A stretch of DNA of 64,000 bases from Arthrobacter sp. StoSoilB5 (GCF_019977235.1 NZ_AP024646.1:3472001-3536000), one strand, 5' to 3'. Numbered from the stretch's first letter, positions 1 to 9,280 are shown. The notes: a model not told the origin generated them from the letters alone. Numbers and translations: made by a program.

Positions 1-635
1 ACCGCGTCCATGATGACATCAGTAGCTTCAGACAGGGTTGCCCGGTCCATGGGCCGGCCCGCGAAGGAGCTCAGGTCCACGGGATCACCCACCAGAATCC
101 TGACGGTCTTTCGAGGGAAGACGTGGAAGCGTTTGGCGTATCTGGGAAAAACCTCATGCGCACCCCAGTGGGCCATCGGAACAACCGGCGCACCCGTCTG
201 CAACGCGAGCCGGGCAGCACCCGTGTGCCCCTTCATGGGCCACAGGTCCGGATCCCGCGTCAGGGTTCCTTCAGGGTAGATAATGATGGCGCCTCCGGCG
301 TCCACCACCTCTTTGGCCACTTGCAGCGAGCGGTTCGCTCCCGCCGTCGAGCGTTCAACCGGAATCTGTTGGGTCGCCCGCAGCAAAGCTCCCAGCACAG
401 GGGCTTTGAAGAGTCCTGCCTTCGCCAGGAAGTGCGGTGGACGCTTCTGGTTGTACAGCATGTGCCCGATCACAATCGGATCAATCTCGGTGCAGTGGTT
501 CGGTACGGCGATGAAGCCGCCCGCCGGGAGCTTCCCAGTGCCCTCCCACCTCTTGCCCATCAGGACGTTCATCAACGGACGCGCAATGCCCGCCAGGAGC
601 ATGAACGTGGCCCGGCTCTTGGCCGATTCCTTCAA
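1..635 (-). CDS. 1-acyl-sn-glycerol-3-phosphate acyltransferase (PlsC family), 3' end cut by window
   Basis: Membrane-associated acyltransferase that would make phosphatidic acid by acylating the sn-2 position of lysophosphatidate. Reading from a TTG at 635, the protein shows the family block I NHCTEID (HX4D catalytic pair), a basic stretch KAGLFKAPVLG, block III YPEGTLTR and block IV-like VVPMAHWG, in the expected order. At least 211 residues are present and the C-terminus lies outside the window. The start is 11 bases after the murA stop, with GGGGGA just upstream, so it is probably co-transcribed with murA. An earlier start overlapping murA cannot be excluded. Family is clear; substrate is inferred. 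Confidence 0.85.
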   Translation of the reverse strand, partial: MKESAKSRATFMLLAGIARPLMNVLMGKRWEGTGKLPAGGFIAVPNHCTEIDPIVIGHMLYNQKRPPHFLAKAGLFKAPVLGALLRATQQIPVERSTAGANRSLQVAKEVVDAGGAIIIYPEGTLTRDPDLWPMKGHTGAARLALQTGAPVVPMAHWGAHEVFPRYAKRFHVFPRKTVRILVGDPVDLSSFAGRPMDRATLSEATDVIMDA

Positions 636-646
636 AGGGTCCCCCG

Positions 647-1972
647 CTACTTGGTGGTGATGATGTCGAAATCGGCGCCCAGGCCAGCGAGCTTTTCCGT
701 AAAGCGCTCATATCCGCGGTTGATGATATCGATGCCAGTGACCGTGGATGTACCTGTGGCTGCCAGTGCTGCGATGAGGTGGCTGAACCCCCCACGAAGA
801 TCCGGGATGTCGATATCGGTGCCCCGCAGGGGGGTCGGACCGGAGATCACTGCAGAATGAAGGAAGTTCCGCTGTCCGAAGCGGCACGGGACGCTGCCGA
901 GGCACTCACGGTGGACCTGGATGTTGGCCCCCATGCGGGCCAGGGCATCCGTGAAGCCGAAACGGTTCTCGTAGACCGTCTCATGCACAATGGACACACC
1001 CTCGGCCTGGGTCAGGGCCACCACCAAGGGCTGCTGCCAGTCAGTCATGAAGCCGGGGTGCACGTCCGTCTCCAGGACCAACGGGGAAAGCTTGCCTCCA
1101 GGGTGGTAGAAACGGATGCCGTCGTCGCCAATGTCCATGCCGCCCCCCACCTTGCGATAGGTGTTCAGGAAAGTCATCATGTCCCGCTGCGAAGCGCCTT
1201 CAACAAAAATGTCGCCACGGGTGACCAGCGCGGCCGAGGCCCAGGACGCTGTTTCGTTGCGGTCCGGAAGGGCCCGGTGGTTATAGCCGCCCAAATCCTT
1301 GACACCCTCTATACGGATGGTGCGATCGGTCTGGACGCTGATGATGGCGCCCATCTTCTGCAGCACGGCGATGAGATCGATGATTTCGGGCTCAGTTGCT
1401 GCCCCGCTGAGCTCCGTGATTCCTTCCGCCCTCGTAGCGCTCAGCAATACTTGCTCGGTTGCGCCAACAGACGGATACGGAAGGGAAATCTTGGCCCCAT
1501 GCAGGCCGTTGGGCGCGGAGATGTGGATGCCACCAGGGCGCTTTTCCACAACGGCACCAAACTGGCGCAGGACGTTCAGGTGGTAGTCGATAGGACGATC
1601 GCCAATTTTGCAGCCACCAAGGTCTGGAATGAAGGCCTCTCCGATTGCGTGGATCAGTGGACCGCACAGCAGGATCGGAATGCGCGAATCGCCGGCATGC
1701 GCGTCAATGGCGGTGCTGGACGCCGTCTTGGCATCCTTGGGATTCAAGGTTAGGTCTCCCGTAGCGGGGTCCTTGACCACAGTCACACCGTGGAGCTTCA
1801 GGAGGCTGGTGACAACCTCCACGTCCTTGATTTCCGGCACGTTCCGAAGCACTGATGGTTCGCTGCCCAGCAACGCGGCCACCATGGCCTTGGGCACAAG
1901 GTTCTTGGCACCGCGAACGGTCACTCGCCCTGTCAACGGGACGCCACCGCGGATTGTCAGAACACTACTCAT
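647..1972 (-). CDS. murA: UDP-N-acetylglucosamine 1-carboxyvinyltransferase
   Basis: First committed step of peptidoglycan precursor synthesis in the cytoplasm: transfers enolpyruvate from PEP to UDP-GlcNAc. The 441-residue protein has the N-terminal GAKN (Lys23-Asn24) and the active-site loop LGGCKIGDRPIDYHL with the catalytic, fosfomycin-reactive Cys121 retained. Length is slightly above the usual 418-430. The start ATG is supported by GTGAGGAAAC upstream. A promoter is visible at 2028-2056 and the acyltransferase gene follows closely. Actinobacteria can carry MurA-like paralogues, but the intact Cys loop supports a functional enzyme. Confidence 0.93.
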   Translation of the reverse strand: MSSVLTIRGGVPLTGRVTVRGAKNLVPKAMVAALLGSEPSVLRNVPEIKDVEVVTSLLKLHGVTVVKDPATGDLTLNPKDAKTASSTAIDAHAGDSRIPILLCGPLIHAIGEAFIPDLGGCKIGDRPIDYHLNVLRQFGAVVEKRPGGIHISAPNGLHGAKISLPYPSVGATEQVLLSATRAEGITELSGAATEPEIIDLIAVLQKMGAIISVQTDRTIRIEGVKDLGGYNHRALPDRNETASWASAALVTRGDIFVEGASQRDMMTFLNTYRKVGGGMDIGDDGIRFYHPGGKLSPLVLETDVHPGFMTDWQQPLVVALTQAEGVSIVHETVYENRFGFTDALARMGANIQVHRECLGSVPCRFGQRNFLHSAVISGPTPLRGTDIDIPDLRGGFSHLIAALAATGTSTVTGIDIINRGYERFTEKLAGLGADFDIITTK

Positions 1973-2027
1973 CTATACCGGTTTCCTCACGACTACTCGC
2001 CCCCCATACTTACAAAGGCTCCAGCTA

Positions 2028-2056
2028 AGCATAGAAGCTCGGGTTACCTAACCGAA
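2028..2056 (-). promoter_or_regulatory. Probable murA promoter
   Basis: On the minus strand, TTCGGT (2056-2051) and TATGCT (2033-2028) are separated by 17 bases, giving a sigma-70-like promoter about 50 bases upstream of the murA start. It lies between the leuCD terminator and murA. Confidence 0.45.
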
Positions 2057-2103
2057 ATGGAGCCACCGCGTGGCGGGCACATCCGGCGTCCATCAATCCC
2101 CCG

Positions 2104-2147
2104 AAAAAAAGGACCGGCGAGCCTACCCTAAGGGGCCCGCCGGTCCT
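2104..2147 (-). terminator. Rho-independent terminator of leuCD
   Basis: Perfect inverted repeat GGACCGGCG (2111-2119) / CGCCGGTCC (2138-2146). On the minus strand it is followed by seven T residues (2110-2104). It sits about 40 bases past the leuD stop and isolates murA from the leu operon. Confidence 0.9.
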
Positions 2148-2189
2148 GTCCCGCAGCATTCCAGCCGCGGAGGGAAACATCGTGTGGTC

Positions 2190-2789
2190 TCAGCTTTTCG
2201 CCGGGAGCGTCTTCGGCTTGAAGGTAGGCCGTGTGGCCTCGTAGGCCGTGATGTCTTCCTCGTGCTGCAAAGTCAGCCCGATGTCATCAAGGCCCTCCAG
2301 GAGGCGCCAGCGCGTGTAATCGTCGATCTCGAACGGAGCCACGACATTGCCGCATTCCACCGTCTTGGAGACCAGGTCCACCTTGACCTCGGTGCCGGGG
2401 CTGTTCTCCAGGACCTTCCAGATGAGCTCGATGTCATCCTGTGCCACCTGGGCGGCCAGCAGTCCTTGCTTGCCTGAGTTGCCGCGGAAAATATCGGCAA
2501 ACCGGGAAGACAGGACAGCTTTGAAGCCGTAGTCCTTCAAAGCCCAGACGGCATGCTCGCGCGATGATCCCGTCCCGAAGTCCGGGCCGGCCACCAGCAC
2601 GGAGCCGGACGTGAAGGGAGCCTGGTTTAGGATGAATGACTCGTCCTTGCGCCATGCGGCGAACAGGGCGTCTTCGAAGCCTGTGCGCGTGATGCGCTTG
2701 AGGTAGACCGCCGGAATGATCTGGTCGGTATCCACATTGCTCTGGCGCAGCGGAACACCGATGCCGGTGTGGGTAGTGAATGCTTCCAT
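2190..2789 (-). CDS. leuD: 3-isopropylmalate dehydratase small subunit
   Basis: Small swivel-domain subunit of isopropylmalate isomerase, which with LeuC converts 2- to 3-isopropylmalate in leucine synthesis. The 199-residue protein contains [10 protein letters not shown] near residues 18-27 and the family signature GTGSSREHA around residue 72. Start is ATG with an AGGAGG ribosome-binding site. It follows leuC after 9 bases and ends before a strong terminator, so leuCD form a two-gene operon. Confidence 0.97.
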   Translation of the reverse strand: MEAFTTHTGIGVPLRQSNVDTDQIIPAVYLKRITRTGFEDALFAAWRKDESFILNQAPFTSGSVLVAGPDFGTGSSREHAVWALKDYGFKAVLSSRFADIFRGNSGKQGLLAAQVAQDDIELIWKVLENSPGTEVKVDLVSKTVECGNVVAPFEIDDYTRWRLLEGLDDIGLTLQHEEDITAYEATRPTFKPKTLPAKS

Positions 2790-2798
2790 GGGATCCTC

Positions 2799-4250
2799 CT
2801 AGACTGCGATTCCGGTCAATGTGCCTGCCGAAGCCGGTTCAAGGTCCGACGGCGAGCTCAACGTTCCGCGAACGGCTGTCGCAGCAGCCACCACGGGAGA
2901 GACAAGGTGCGTACGGCCACCCTTGCCCTGGCGACCCTCAAAGTTGCGGTTGGACGTTGATGCGCAGCGCTCCCCCGGTTCCAGCTGGTCCGGGTTCATG
3001 CCAAGGCACATGGAGCAACCGGCGAAGCGCCACTCGGCACCGAAATCCTTGAAGATTTTGTCCAGGCCCTCAGCTTCGGCTTCGAGGCGGACACGGGCGG
3101 AACCCGGAACTACGAGCATGCGGATATTCGGGTCCTTCTCGCGGCCGCGGATGATGTCAGCGGCAGCACGCAGGTCCTCGATCCGGGAGTTGGTGCAAGA
3201 GCCCAGGAAGACCGTATCCACACGGATGTCCTTCATGGGGGTGCCTGCCTCGAGGCCCATGTACTGCAGCGCGCGCTCCGCGGCGGCTTTGGCGTTCTCG
3301 TCGCCAAAGTCCTCAGGGGCCGGAACCTTGGCCGAGAGGGAAACGCCCTGGCCGGGGTTGGTGCCCCAGGTGACAAACGGCTCCAGGGTGTTGGCATCGA
3401 GGTCCACTTCGACGTCGAACGCAGCGTCGGCGTCGGTGTGCAGGGTGTTCCAGTACTCGATCGCGGCGTCCCAGTCATCGCCTTCGGGCGCATGCGGACG
3501 GCCCTGCATGTAGTCGTAGGTGATCTGGTCCGGAGCAACCATGCCGGCACGCGCGCCAGCCTCGATGGACATGTTGCAGATGGTCATGCGCGCATCCATG
3601 GACAGGGCCCGAATCGCGGATCCGCGGTATTCCAGGACATAGCCCTGGCCTCCACCGGTACCGATCTTGGCGATGACCGCCAGGATGATGTCCTTCGCGG
3701 TGACGCCCGGGCGCAGCGTGCCCTCCACGTTGATCGCCATCGTCTTGAACGGCTTCAAGGACAGCGTCTGGGTTGCCATGACGTGCTCGACCTCAGAGGT
3801 TCCGATGCCCATGGCCAGCGCGCCGAAGGCACCGTGCGTGGAGGTGTGGGAGTCGCCGCACACCACAGTCATGCCCGGCTGGGTCAGACCCAGCTGCGGA
3901 CCCACGACGTGCACGATGCCCTGTTCCTTATCCCCCAGCGAGTGCAGGCGGACGCCGAACTCCTTGCAGTTGGCGCGCAGCGTCTCAATCTGCGTGCGGC
4001 TGGTCAGGTCCGCAATGGGCTTGTCAATGTCCAGGGTGGGAGTGTTGTGGTCTTCCGTCGCAATGGTGAGGTCTGTGCGCCGGAGCTTGCGGCCAGCCAA
4101 GCGCAGCCCCTCGAAGGCCTGCGGTGACGTCACCTCGTGGACCAAGTGCAAGTCAATGAAAAGAAGGTCGGGCTGGGCGTTGGCTCCTTCGCCTTCACCC
4201 TTGCGCACCACGTGCGCGTCCCAGACTTTCTCGGCCAGTGTCTTTCCCAC
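2799..4250 (-). CDS. leuC: 3-isopropylmalate dehydratase large subunit
   Basis: Aconitase-family large subunit carrying the [4Fe-4S] cluster. The three cluster cysteines are visible at Cys352 (GSCTNSR) and Cys412/Cys415 (GCSMC). [13 protein letters not shown] at 131-143 and TEDHNTPT at 66-73 are also family signatures. The protein is 483 residues, a normal length. Start is GTG with AAGGGAG about 7 bases upstream. The divergent IclR gene lies 151 bases away, and the intergenic DNA holds palindromic operator candidates. Confidence 0.97.
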   Translation of the reverse strand: MGKTLAEKVWDAHVVRKGEGEGANAQPDLLFIDLHLVHEVTSPQAFEGLRLAGRKLRRTDLTIATEDHNTPTLDIDKPIADLTSRTQIETLRANCKEFGVRLHSLGDKEQGIVHVVGPQLGLTQPGMTVVCGDSHTSTHGAFGALAMGIGTSEVEHVMATQTLSLKPFKTMAINVEGTLRPGVTAKDIILAVIAKIGTGGGQGYVLEYRGSAIRALSMDARMTICNMSIEAGARAGMVAPDQITYDYMQGRPHAPEGDDWDAAIEYWNTLHTDADAAFDVEVDLDANTLEPFVTWGTNPGQGVSLSAKVPAPEDFGDENAKAAAERALQYMGLEAGTPMKDIRVDTVFLGSCTNSRIEDLRAAADIIRGREKDPNIRMLVVPGSARVRLEAEAEGLDKIFKDFGAEWRFAGCSMCLGMNPDQLEPGERCASTSNRNFEGRQGKGGRTHLVSPVVAAATAVRGTLSSPSDLEPASAGTLTGIAV

Positions 4251-4264
4251 GGCCTTGCTCCCTT

Positions 4265-4332
4265 CACTGAAGTTGGATGGTCTTCATCCACTGAACTGTT
4301 CTTCCAAGCACTGAACTCTTGCAACCACTGAA
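4265..4332. repeat. Four copies of CACTGAA in the leuC leader
   Basis: CACTGAA occurs at 4265-4271, 4289-4295, 4309-4315 and 4326-4332, spaced 24, 20 and 17 bases apart, between leuC and its promoter region. On the transcript this reads TTCAGTG. Function is unknown; chance is possible in a region this short, but four exact heptamers are notable. Confidence 0.4.
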
Positions 4333-4371
4333 CCAGCACGGTCGCAAAATAGGCCAGTGAAACAACTTGCA

Positions 4372-4396
4372 TCTCAGATATTGAGACGGCAATATC
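4372..4396. promoter_or_regulatory. Candidate operator for the IclR regulator (leuCD / iclR intergenic)
   Basis: Two overlapping perfect inverted repeats are visible: TCTCA-GATAT-TGAGA (4372-4386) and GATATTG-N6-CAATATC (4377-4396). They end six bases before the IclR start and lie in the divergent promoter region. Position and symmetry suit an IclR-family dimer site for autoregulation and leuCD control; the binding protein is inferred. Confidence 0.6.
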
Positions 4397-4401
4397 ATTA
4401 C

Positions 4402-5121
4402 ATGGACAATTCTAGTGGAGTCGGTGTCATTGATAAAGCGGCCCAAGTACTCGATGCCCTCGAGGCCGGGCCCACGACACTCGCACAGCTTGTAGCGGCT
4501 ACGGGGCTCGCCCGGCCCACCGTTCACCGGCTCGCGCTGGCCTTGGTCCACCACCGCCTGGTCAGTCGCGACATCCAGGGGCGGTTCGTCCTCGGCAGCC
4601 GCCTGGTGGAACTCGCATCCGCGGCTGGTGAAGACCGGCTCATCGCTTCCGCGGGGCCAGTACTTATCCAACTGCGTGACGCTACCGGCGAGAGTGCCCA
4701 GATTTTCCGCAGGCAGGGCGATTGGCGCGTGTGCGTTGCCTCTGCGGAGCGGCCGATCGGCCTGCGCGATACCATTCCGGTGGGCACCCAACTGTCCATG
4801 AAGGCCGGCTCCGCGGCGCAGGTCCTCCTCGCCTGGGAAGACCACGACCGCCTGCTGGAAGGACTCCAGAACGCCCGCTTTACGCCCACCGTCCTGGCAG
4901 GAGTACGACGCCGGGGCTGGGGTCAGAGCCTTGGCGAACGCGAGCCTGGGGTCGCCTCGGTTTCCGCTCCCGTCCGCGGACCCTCCGGAAGGGTCATAGC
5001 TGCGGTTTCCATCTCAGGTCCGATTGAGCGCCTAACGCGCCAACCCGGACGGCTGCACGCCGAGGTTGTCTGCAATGCCGCCCGGGTACTTACCGAAGCC
5101 TTGCGCAAGAACAACGACTAG
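4402..5121 (+). CDS. IclR-family regulator of leucine synthesis (NdgR/LtbR type)
   Basis: Transcription factor of 239 residues with an N-terminal winged helix (VIDKAAQVLDALEAG, then recognition region TGLARPTVHRLA at about 34-46) and a C-terminal IclR effector domain. Divergent placement against leuCD is the known arrangement of LtbR in Corynebacterium glutamicum and NdgR in Streptomyces, which repress or tune leucine genes. The ATG at 4402 is preferred to an in-frame upstream start at 4357 because homologues begin at MDNSSGVGVID. No strong Shine-Dalgarno is present and the mRNA may be leaderless. Confidence 0.88.
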   Translation: MDNSSGVGVIDKAAQVLDALEAGPTTLAQLVAATGLARPTVHRLALALVHHRLVSRDIQGRFVLGSRLVELASAAGEDRLIASAGPVLIQLRDATGESAQIFRRQGDWRVCVASAERPIGLRDTIPVGTQLSMKAGSAAQVLLAWEDHDRLLEGLQNARFTPTVLAGVRRRGWGQSLGEREPGVASVSAPVRGPSGRVIAAVSISGPIERLTRQPGRLHAEVVCNAARVLTEALRKNND

Positions 5122-5148
5122 ACCCGCTGTCTTTGAAGGGGGACGTCC

Positions 5149-5685
5149 ATGAACACCTATGCCGTATTCCTCCGGGGCATCAACGTCGGCGGGATCAACA
5201 TCAAGATGGCCGAGCTGAAATCAGCACTTAAGGCCTACCCGTTCTCTGACGTCAAGACACTGCTGGCCAGTGGAAACGTTGTCCTGAAGAGTGACTTGAG
5301 TCTCAAGGACGTCAAGGCCCAGTTCGAAAAGTGCCTGCGTGATTCCTTCGGCTACGACGCCTGGGTTGTTGTCCTCACTTCTTCGCGTGTGGCCGAACTC
5401 GTGGATGCCTGCCCGTACCCCGCCGACGACAAGACCACGCACAGCTACATAACGCTCGCCTCTGACAGGAACATGCTGGACGAACTCTTTGAGGCCGGCG
5501 AAGCCCTTGGTGGCGTGGAACAGGTGCGGCTTGGACCGGAAGCTTCCGCATGGCTTTCACCCGCCGGGGGAACGTTGGAAAGTCCCTTCAGCAAACTTTC
5601 CGCCAAACCGCGCTACAAGGCCAGCACCACAACGCGCAACCTTCGGACCCTTGTCAAAGTCAGGGACGCAGCCTCGGACCTTTAG
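5149..5685 (+). CDS. DUF1697 family protein
   Basis: The 178-residue protein has the DUF1697 signature: N-terminal YAVFLRGINVGGINIKMAEL, then TLLASGNVVLKS, and C-terminal ATTRNLRT-like STTTRNLRTL. The family's biochemical role is not established. Start is ATG preceded by AAGGGGGACG. It follows the IclR gene by 27 bases and may be read through from it. Confidence 0.85.
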   Translation: MNTYAVFLRGINVGGINIKMAELKSALKAYPFSDVKTLLASGNVVLKSDLSLKDVKAQFEKCLRDSFGYDAWVVVLTSSRVAELVDACPYPADDKTTHSYITLASDRNMLDELFEAGEALGGVEQVRLGPEASAWLSPAGGTLESPFSKLSAKPRYKASTTTRNLRTLVKVRDAASDL

Positions 5686-5693
5686 CTGCACAC

Positions 5694-7313
5694 CTACCGT
5701 CCGCGCGCGGTTCTTAGTGCAGTATTGAAGGCGCTCAACCTGGCAATTTCCACCTCAACAGGTTCCACAATGCGCTGCTCGGCCACACCTGCGATAGCCG
5801 CTTTCAGTCTTTTGGCCACCCCTTTGGCGCGCAGGCGCGCGGCCCAGCCGCCGATGATTCTGCCGAAGACCGCGAGAACAATCCCCAGAATCACTCCGCT
5901 GGCCACCATCAACGTAGGCCAGGGCCATCCCTCGGTCCGCGGCACCTCGGGCACGGGCATTTGGAAATAGCCGAGCACGGCCAGGACCCCAAGCCAACCA
6001 AGGCCACCGACGGCCAGGAGAAGTGCGATCCATTGAAGTGAGTTGAACAACAACCACCAGAACGGGCGTTTTGATGTTTTGAGATCCGTCCCAGCGATGG
6101 CTTGGTCCAGGGCATCCGGCAGTTGCTCGCGGCCTTCCCTGGCCACACCACGGATGGACGCCCTCCACGGGCCAGGAGCGCCTTCCGAAGCCTCATCCAC
6201 AAAATCACGCACCGCGGCATCCGTCCTCGCACGTTCGGGTGCGCCCGCCACCGGCAAGGAAGTCCGGTTGAGTTCGGGCCTGGCGTCCTGCCTGCCCAGG
6301 TTCAGCCTCCGCAGGGGATCAGGCCGGAAGCGCAGCAACCAGCGCGTCACGGGCCATCCCGTCCTGCGCGCCGATTCCCTCTTGAAGGATCGCGCTACCG
6401 CATCAACCACCACAGGTACGTTGGCCGCCGTCGACAATTCATTGGCGAGTTTAGCCTTGGTGTTTGCCTTGACGCCGCGAGCCTCGCCTGCACCTGAAAC
6501 CTGGGACAGTTCGACGGCAGCCTTGGAGACGTCGGCAGCAAGGCGTTTTGTGGTGGCCTCCCTCTGGAGCACGACGTCCCGGATGGCACCACGGACGGCA
6601 TCGATGCCTTCGCCAGTCAGTGCCGAGGCGCCCAAGACCCGAACGTCATCCAGACCGTCGCGCTCCAGGATTCCTTTCAGGGAATTAAGCACATCAGCGG
6701 TGTCAGCATCGTTAAGCTTGTCTATTTGGTTCAAGACAACAAACGTGACTGCTCCATGGGAAGCCATCGGGCGCAGGAAGTCGTTGTGCACGGCGGCATC
6801 CGCATACTTCTGCGGGTCCAGCACCCAGACCAGGACGTCCACCATCCCTACCAGTCGCTGGACAATCTGCCGATTCTCCACTTTCGTTGAGTCAAAGTCA
6901 GGAAGATCAAGCAGGATCAGGCCGCTCTCAGCGTTGGCCAGGCCTGGGCCCTCGGGCAGGCTGTGCCGCTCCTGTACTCCGAGCCAGTCCAGCAGGGGTC
7001 CGCTGCCTTCCTCGCCCCAGATGCCTGCCAACGGCGCGGACGTTGTGGGCCTGCGGGCCGCGGCGGTAGCAAGATTGCTGCCGGAGACGGCATTGAACAA
7101 AGACGACTTGCCACTTCCTGTGGCTCCGAAGAAGCCGACGACCGTGTGCCCTGCCGACAACGAGCGTCTGGACGTGGCCCGCTCAAGGACCTCATATACG
7201 GATTGCAGTTCCTGCTCTGGCAGAACCCCTTCGGCAAGTTCCCGTGCGGTGTTGAGTGCTTCGAGCCGCCGCTGGAGCTGGGACGATTCCCGGATCTGGC
7301 TGTGCCGGCTCAT
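5694..7313 (-). CDS. Dynamin-like membrane GTPase, second of a pair
   Basis: GTPase of 539 residues. It shows a P-loop GATGSGKSS at 63-71, switch/G3 DLPDFDS at 136-142 and G4 NQID at 195-198, then a long helical region and two hydrophobic segments near the C-terminus (about 430-456 and 470-495). This is the architecture of bacterial dynamin-like or Era-like membrane-anchored GTPases. Its ATG overlaps the stop of the upstream GTPase by 4 bases, so the two are translationally coupled. The layout resembles Streptomyces DynA/DynB, which act at sporulation septa; a membrane-remodelling role here is inference. Automated pipelines may call it simply GTPase or ABC transporter. Confidence 0.8.
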   Translation of the reverse strand: MSRHSQIRESSQLQRRLEALNTARELAEGVLPEQELQSVYEVLERATSRRSLSAGHTVVGFFGATGSGKSSLFNAVSGSNLATAAARRPTTSAPLAGIWGEEGSGPLLDWLGVQERHSLPEGPGLANAESGLILLDLPDFDSTKVENRQIVQRLVGMVDVLVWVLDPQKYADAAVHNDFLRPMASHGAVTFVVLNQIDKLNDADTADVLNSLKGILERDGLDDVRVLGASALTGEGIDAVRGAIRDVVLQREATTKRLAADVSKAAVELSQVSGAGEARGVKANTKAKLANELSTAANVPVVVDAVARSFKRESARRTGWPVTRWLLRFRPDPLRRLNLGRQDARPELNRTSLPVAGAPERARTDAAVRDFVDEASEGAPGPWRASIRGVAREGREQLPDALDQAIAGTDLKTSKRPFWWLLFNSLQWIALLLAVGGLGWLGVLAVLGYFQMPVPEVPRTEGWPWPTLMVASGVILGIVLAVFGRIIGGWAARLRAKGVAKRLKAAIAGVAEQRIVEPVEVEIARLSAFNTALRTARGR

Positions 7314-9178
7314 GCTGCCCCCGCCAGTCGGCGGAGGGCCTGGGCGTGGCGGGCGAGGTCCATCCCGCCGCGCACGTCGCCGGGGTAGGGACCCGCGGCA
7401 TCGAGGCGGCCGAGGAACCTGTCCCGCTCTTCCTCGAGAAGGCGTTGGCAGGAGGTCTGGAGATCGGCTCTGGCCTGTTGGGCCAGCCGCCGGACGGCAT
7501 CCTCACCGAAGACAGCTTCAAGCAACTTCTGCCCCACAACAGCCGTTCCACCGGCAATACCTATCTCCAATCCCGTCAAACCGGCAGTCATGGAGAAAAC
7601 CACCACCATCAGCGCTGCGCCAAGCCCGTTAACGCCGAAGGAGAGCCAACGGGCCTGCGTGCGTTTTTCCTGACCTTGGGTGCGGATCAGTTCCATGAGT
7701 CCTTCCTGCCAGGAGCGGATGGCGCCAGCGGCCTTCGCATCAAAGCCGGGACTGGTCCCTGATAGATCTGCGGCACCCAGGAGCTGGCGGCCAGCCGTAT
7801 CCGAGCGCCAGCGCCTGTCGACGTTTTCTGCGGCATTGGCGGCCTCATCAAGAATCACGGCTTGCAAACCTGTCTCGATCGCGGTCTCCACTTTCACAGC
7901 CGGGGCGGGTTCACCTCTGAAGAATGCTCCCATCCGGTCCCGCATACGCCCTATGTTCTGCTCCAGTGCACGGAAGAATTCACCCGTGCCCACAAAATCC
8001 TGCCATCGCGCCAGCACTTCCCCGCGGAGCAGGGCGCCGTCCTTGGTCGCTTCCAGAATGCGCAGTAGGGCGTCGTCGTATTCGTGAACGCAGGCCGAGC
8101 GCAGCTCACGGGCGGCCGCATCCTGGGCCGCAGCCGCAGCTGCAATAGCTTCAAGCCGGGCGCTCACTGCTTTGATGGCACCATTGAGCGTACGCCTTGC
8201 AACGTGTGCTCGTCCGGCCGCATCAGCGGCAAGGCTGGCAAGCCAAAGTCTCAATCCGCTGACAGCTTCGGGCGGCAGCATTCCCAAATCGTCCAAACCA
8301 CTTTCCTGCACCACGAAGAGTTCCGCAGCAGCCAGGCCCTGACGATCCAACATCGCCTTTAGGTCCGTCCTGACTTCTTCCTCCGCTGCCGGTGGCACGC
8401 GGTCCAGCACCACGGCGACCGTGATGTCCCGCGAAGCCGCATCCAGGAGCAGACGCCACGGGACGGCGTCGGCGTATCTGTTTGCCGTGGTGACGAACAC
8501 CCAAAGGTCCGCTGCGGCGAGCAGCTGGCCTGCGAGCCTCCGGTTGTTGTCGGAAATCGAATCGACGTCGGGCGCATCCAGAATCGCCAGGCCCTGGGGC
8601 ACGTGGTCGTGCCCCACGAGCACGAGGGACGTGATTGCCTGGGCATCCGGTGCGATCCCGGCTTGATTTGCAGGCAACGGGTCCGTGGAAACCCTGCCCC
8701 TGATCCGCTCCAGGTTGGGAAGTATGCGCTGGCCCTCAAACCACTCCGCGTCCTGCGGGTGGTGCAGGAGAATGGGCTGGCGGGTCGTGGGCCTGATGGC
8801 CCCGGCACGTGTCACCGGGGAGCCCACCAGCGCGTTAACCAGCGTCGACTTACCGGCACCGGTAGAACCGCCGACGACGGCCAGCAGAGGAGCGTCCAGG
8901 CTGCGGTACCTGGGAATCACGTAGTCGTCGAGCTGGGCAAGGGTCTCCCTGATCCAGCGGCGCCCCTCTTCGGCTTCGGGCAGGGCCAAAGGCAGGGCGA
9001 GGCCGGCTAGTTCCGTACGCGCTGCTTCAAGGGTGTTGACAGCATCAGCCTGCGCTTTGGTCGGGACAGGACTGAGCCCTGCTCTTGTCGGCTCTTCATG
9101 TGCGGTCACAGCATCATCATGCCAGCCCAATGGCCGCCTGCGGCTCAGCGGGAGTGTCGGCTTGGCGGGAATGTCCAT
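7310..9178 (-). CDS. Dynamin-like membrane GTPase, first of a pair
   Basis: GTPase of 622 residues with P-loop GGSTGAGKST at 103-112, a threonine-containing switch region RPTTRQP and G3 LDAPDVDS. The G4 position reads VLDRVPP rather than NKxD, so nucleotide specificity is degenerate compared with its partner. Alanine- and glutamate-rich helical stalk sequence follows, then a hydrophobic hairpin around 520-565 and a charged C-terminus. It precedes the 539-residue GTPase with a 4-base overlap. No clear Shine-Dalgarno is seen; a GTG at 9109 is an alternative start. Paired divergent dynamins often form hetero-oligomers, which is inference here. Confidence 0.78.
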   Translation of the reverse strand: MDIPAKPTLPLSRRRPLGWHDDAVTAHEEPTRAGLSPVPTKAQADAVNTLEAARTELAGLALPLALPEAEEGRRWIRETLAQLDDYVIPRYRSLDAPLLAVVGGSTGAGKSTLVNALVGSPVTRAGAIRPTTRQPILLHHPQDAEWFEGQRILPNLERIRGRVSTDPLPANQAGIAPDAQAITSLVLVGHDHVPQGLAILDAPDVDSISDNNRRLAGQLLAAADLWVFVTTANRYADAVPWRLLLDAASRDITVAVVLDRVPPAAEEEVRTDLKAMLDRQGLAAAELFVVQESGLDDLGMLPPEAVSGLRLWLASLAADAAGRAHVARRTLNGAIKAVSARLEAIAAAAAAQDAAARELRSACVHEYDDALLRILEATKDGALLRGEVLARWQDFVGTGEFFRALEQNIGRMRDRMGAFFRGEPAPAVKVETAIETGLQAVILDEAANAAENVDRRWRSDTAGRQLLGAADLSGTSPGFDAKAAGAIRSWQEGLMELIRTQGQEKRTQARWLSFGVNGLGAALMVVVFSMTAGLTGLEIGIAGGTAVVGQKLLEAVFGEDAVRRLAQQARADLQTSCQRLLEEERDRFLGRLDAAGPYPGDVRGGMDLARHAQALRRLAGAA

Positions 9179-9280
9179 TTGGCCAGACTGTCCGATTGCG
9201 TGTGCGGCCTGCCTGGGCGTTCCATTGATAATCCCCTGGCCTATCCCCGCACCTGGCCGGAAATGCGTTTAAACCAAGAA

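Noticed and set aside
779..1753. Long open frame opposite murA
   Set aside because: It is the antisense shadow of a conserved, motif-complete murA gene, as expected in GC-rich DNA, and has no recognisable domain or ribosome-binding site. The same applies to the long antisense frames at 13716-15158, 27158-28456, 28978-30072, 31646-32590, 52317-54083 and 55856-57226.
4130..4372. 80-codon frame starting in the leuC leader, considered as a leucine leader peptide
   Set aside because: It runs 120 bases into leuC in another frame, has no run of leucine codons, and no terminator lies between it and leuC.
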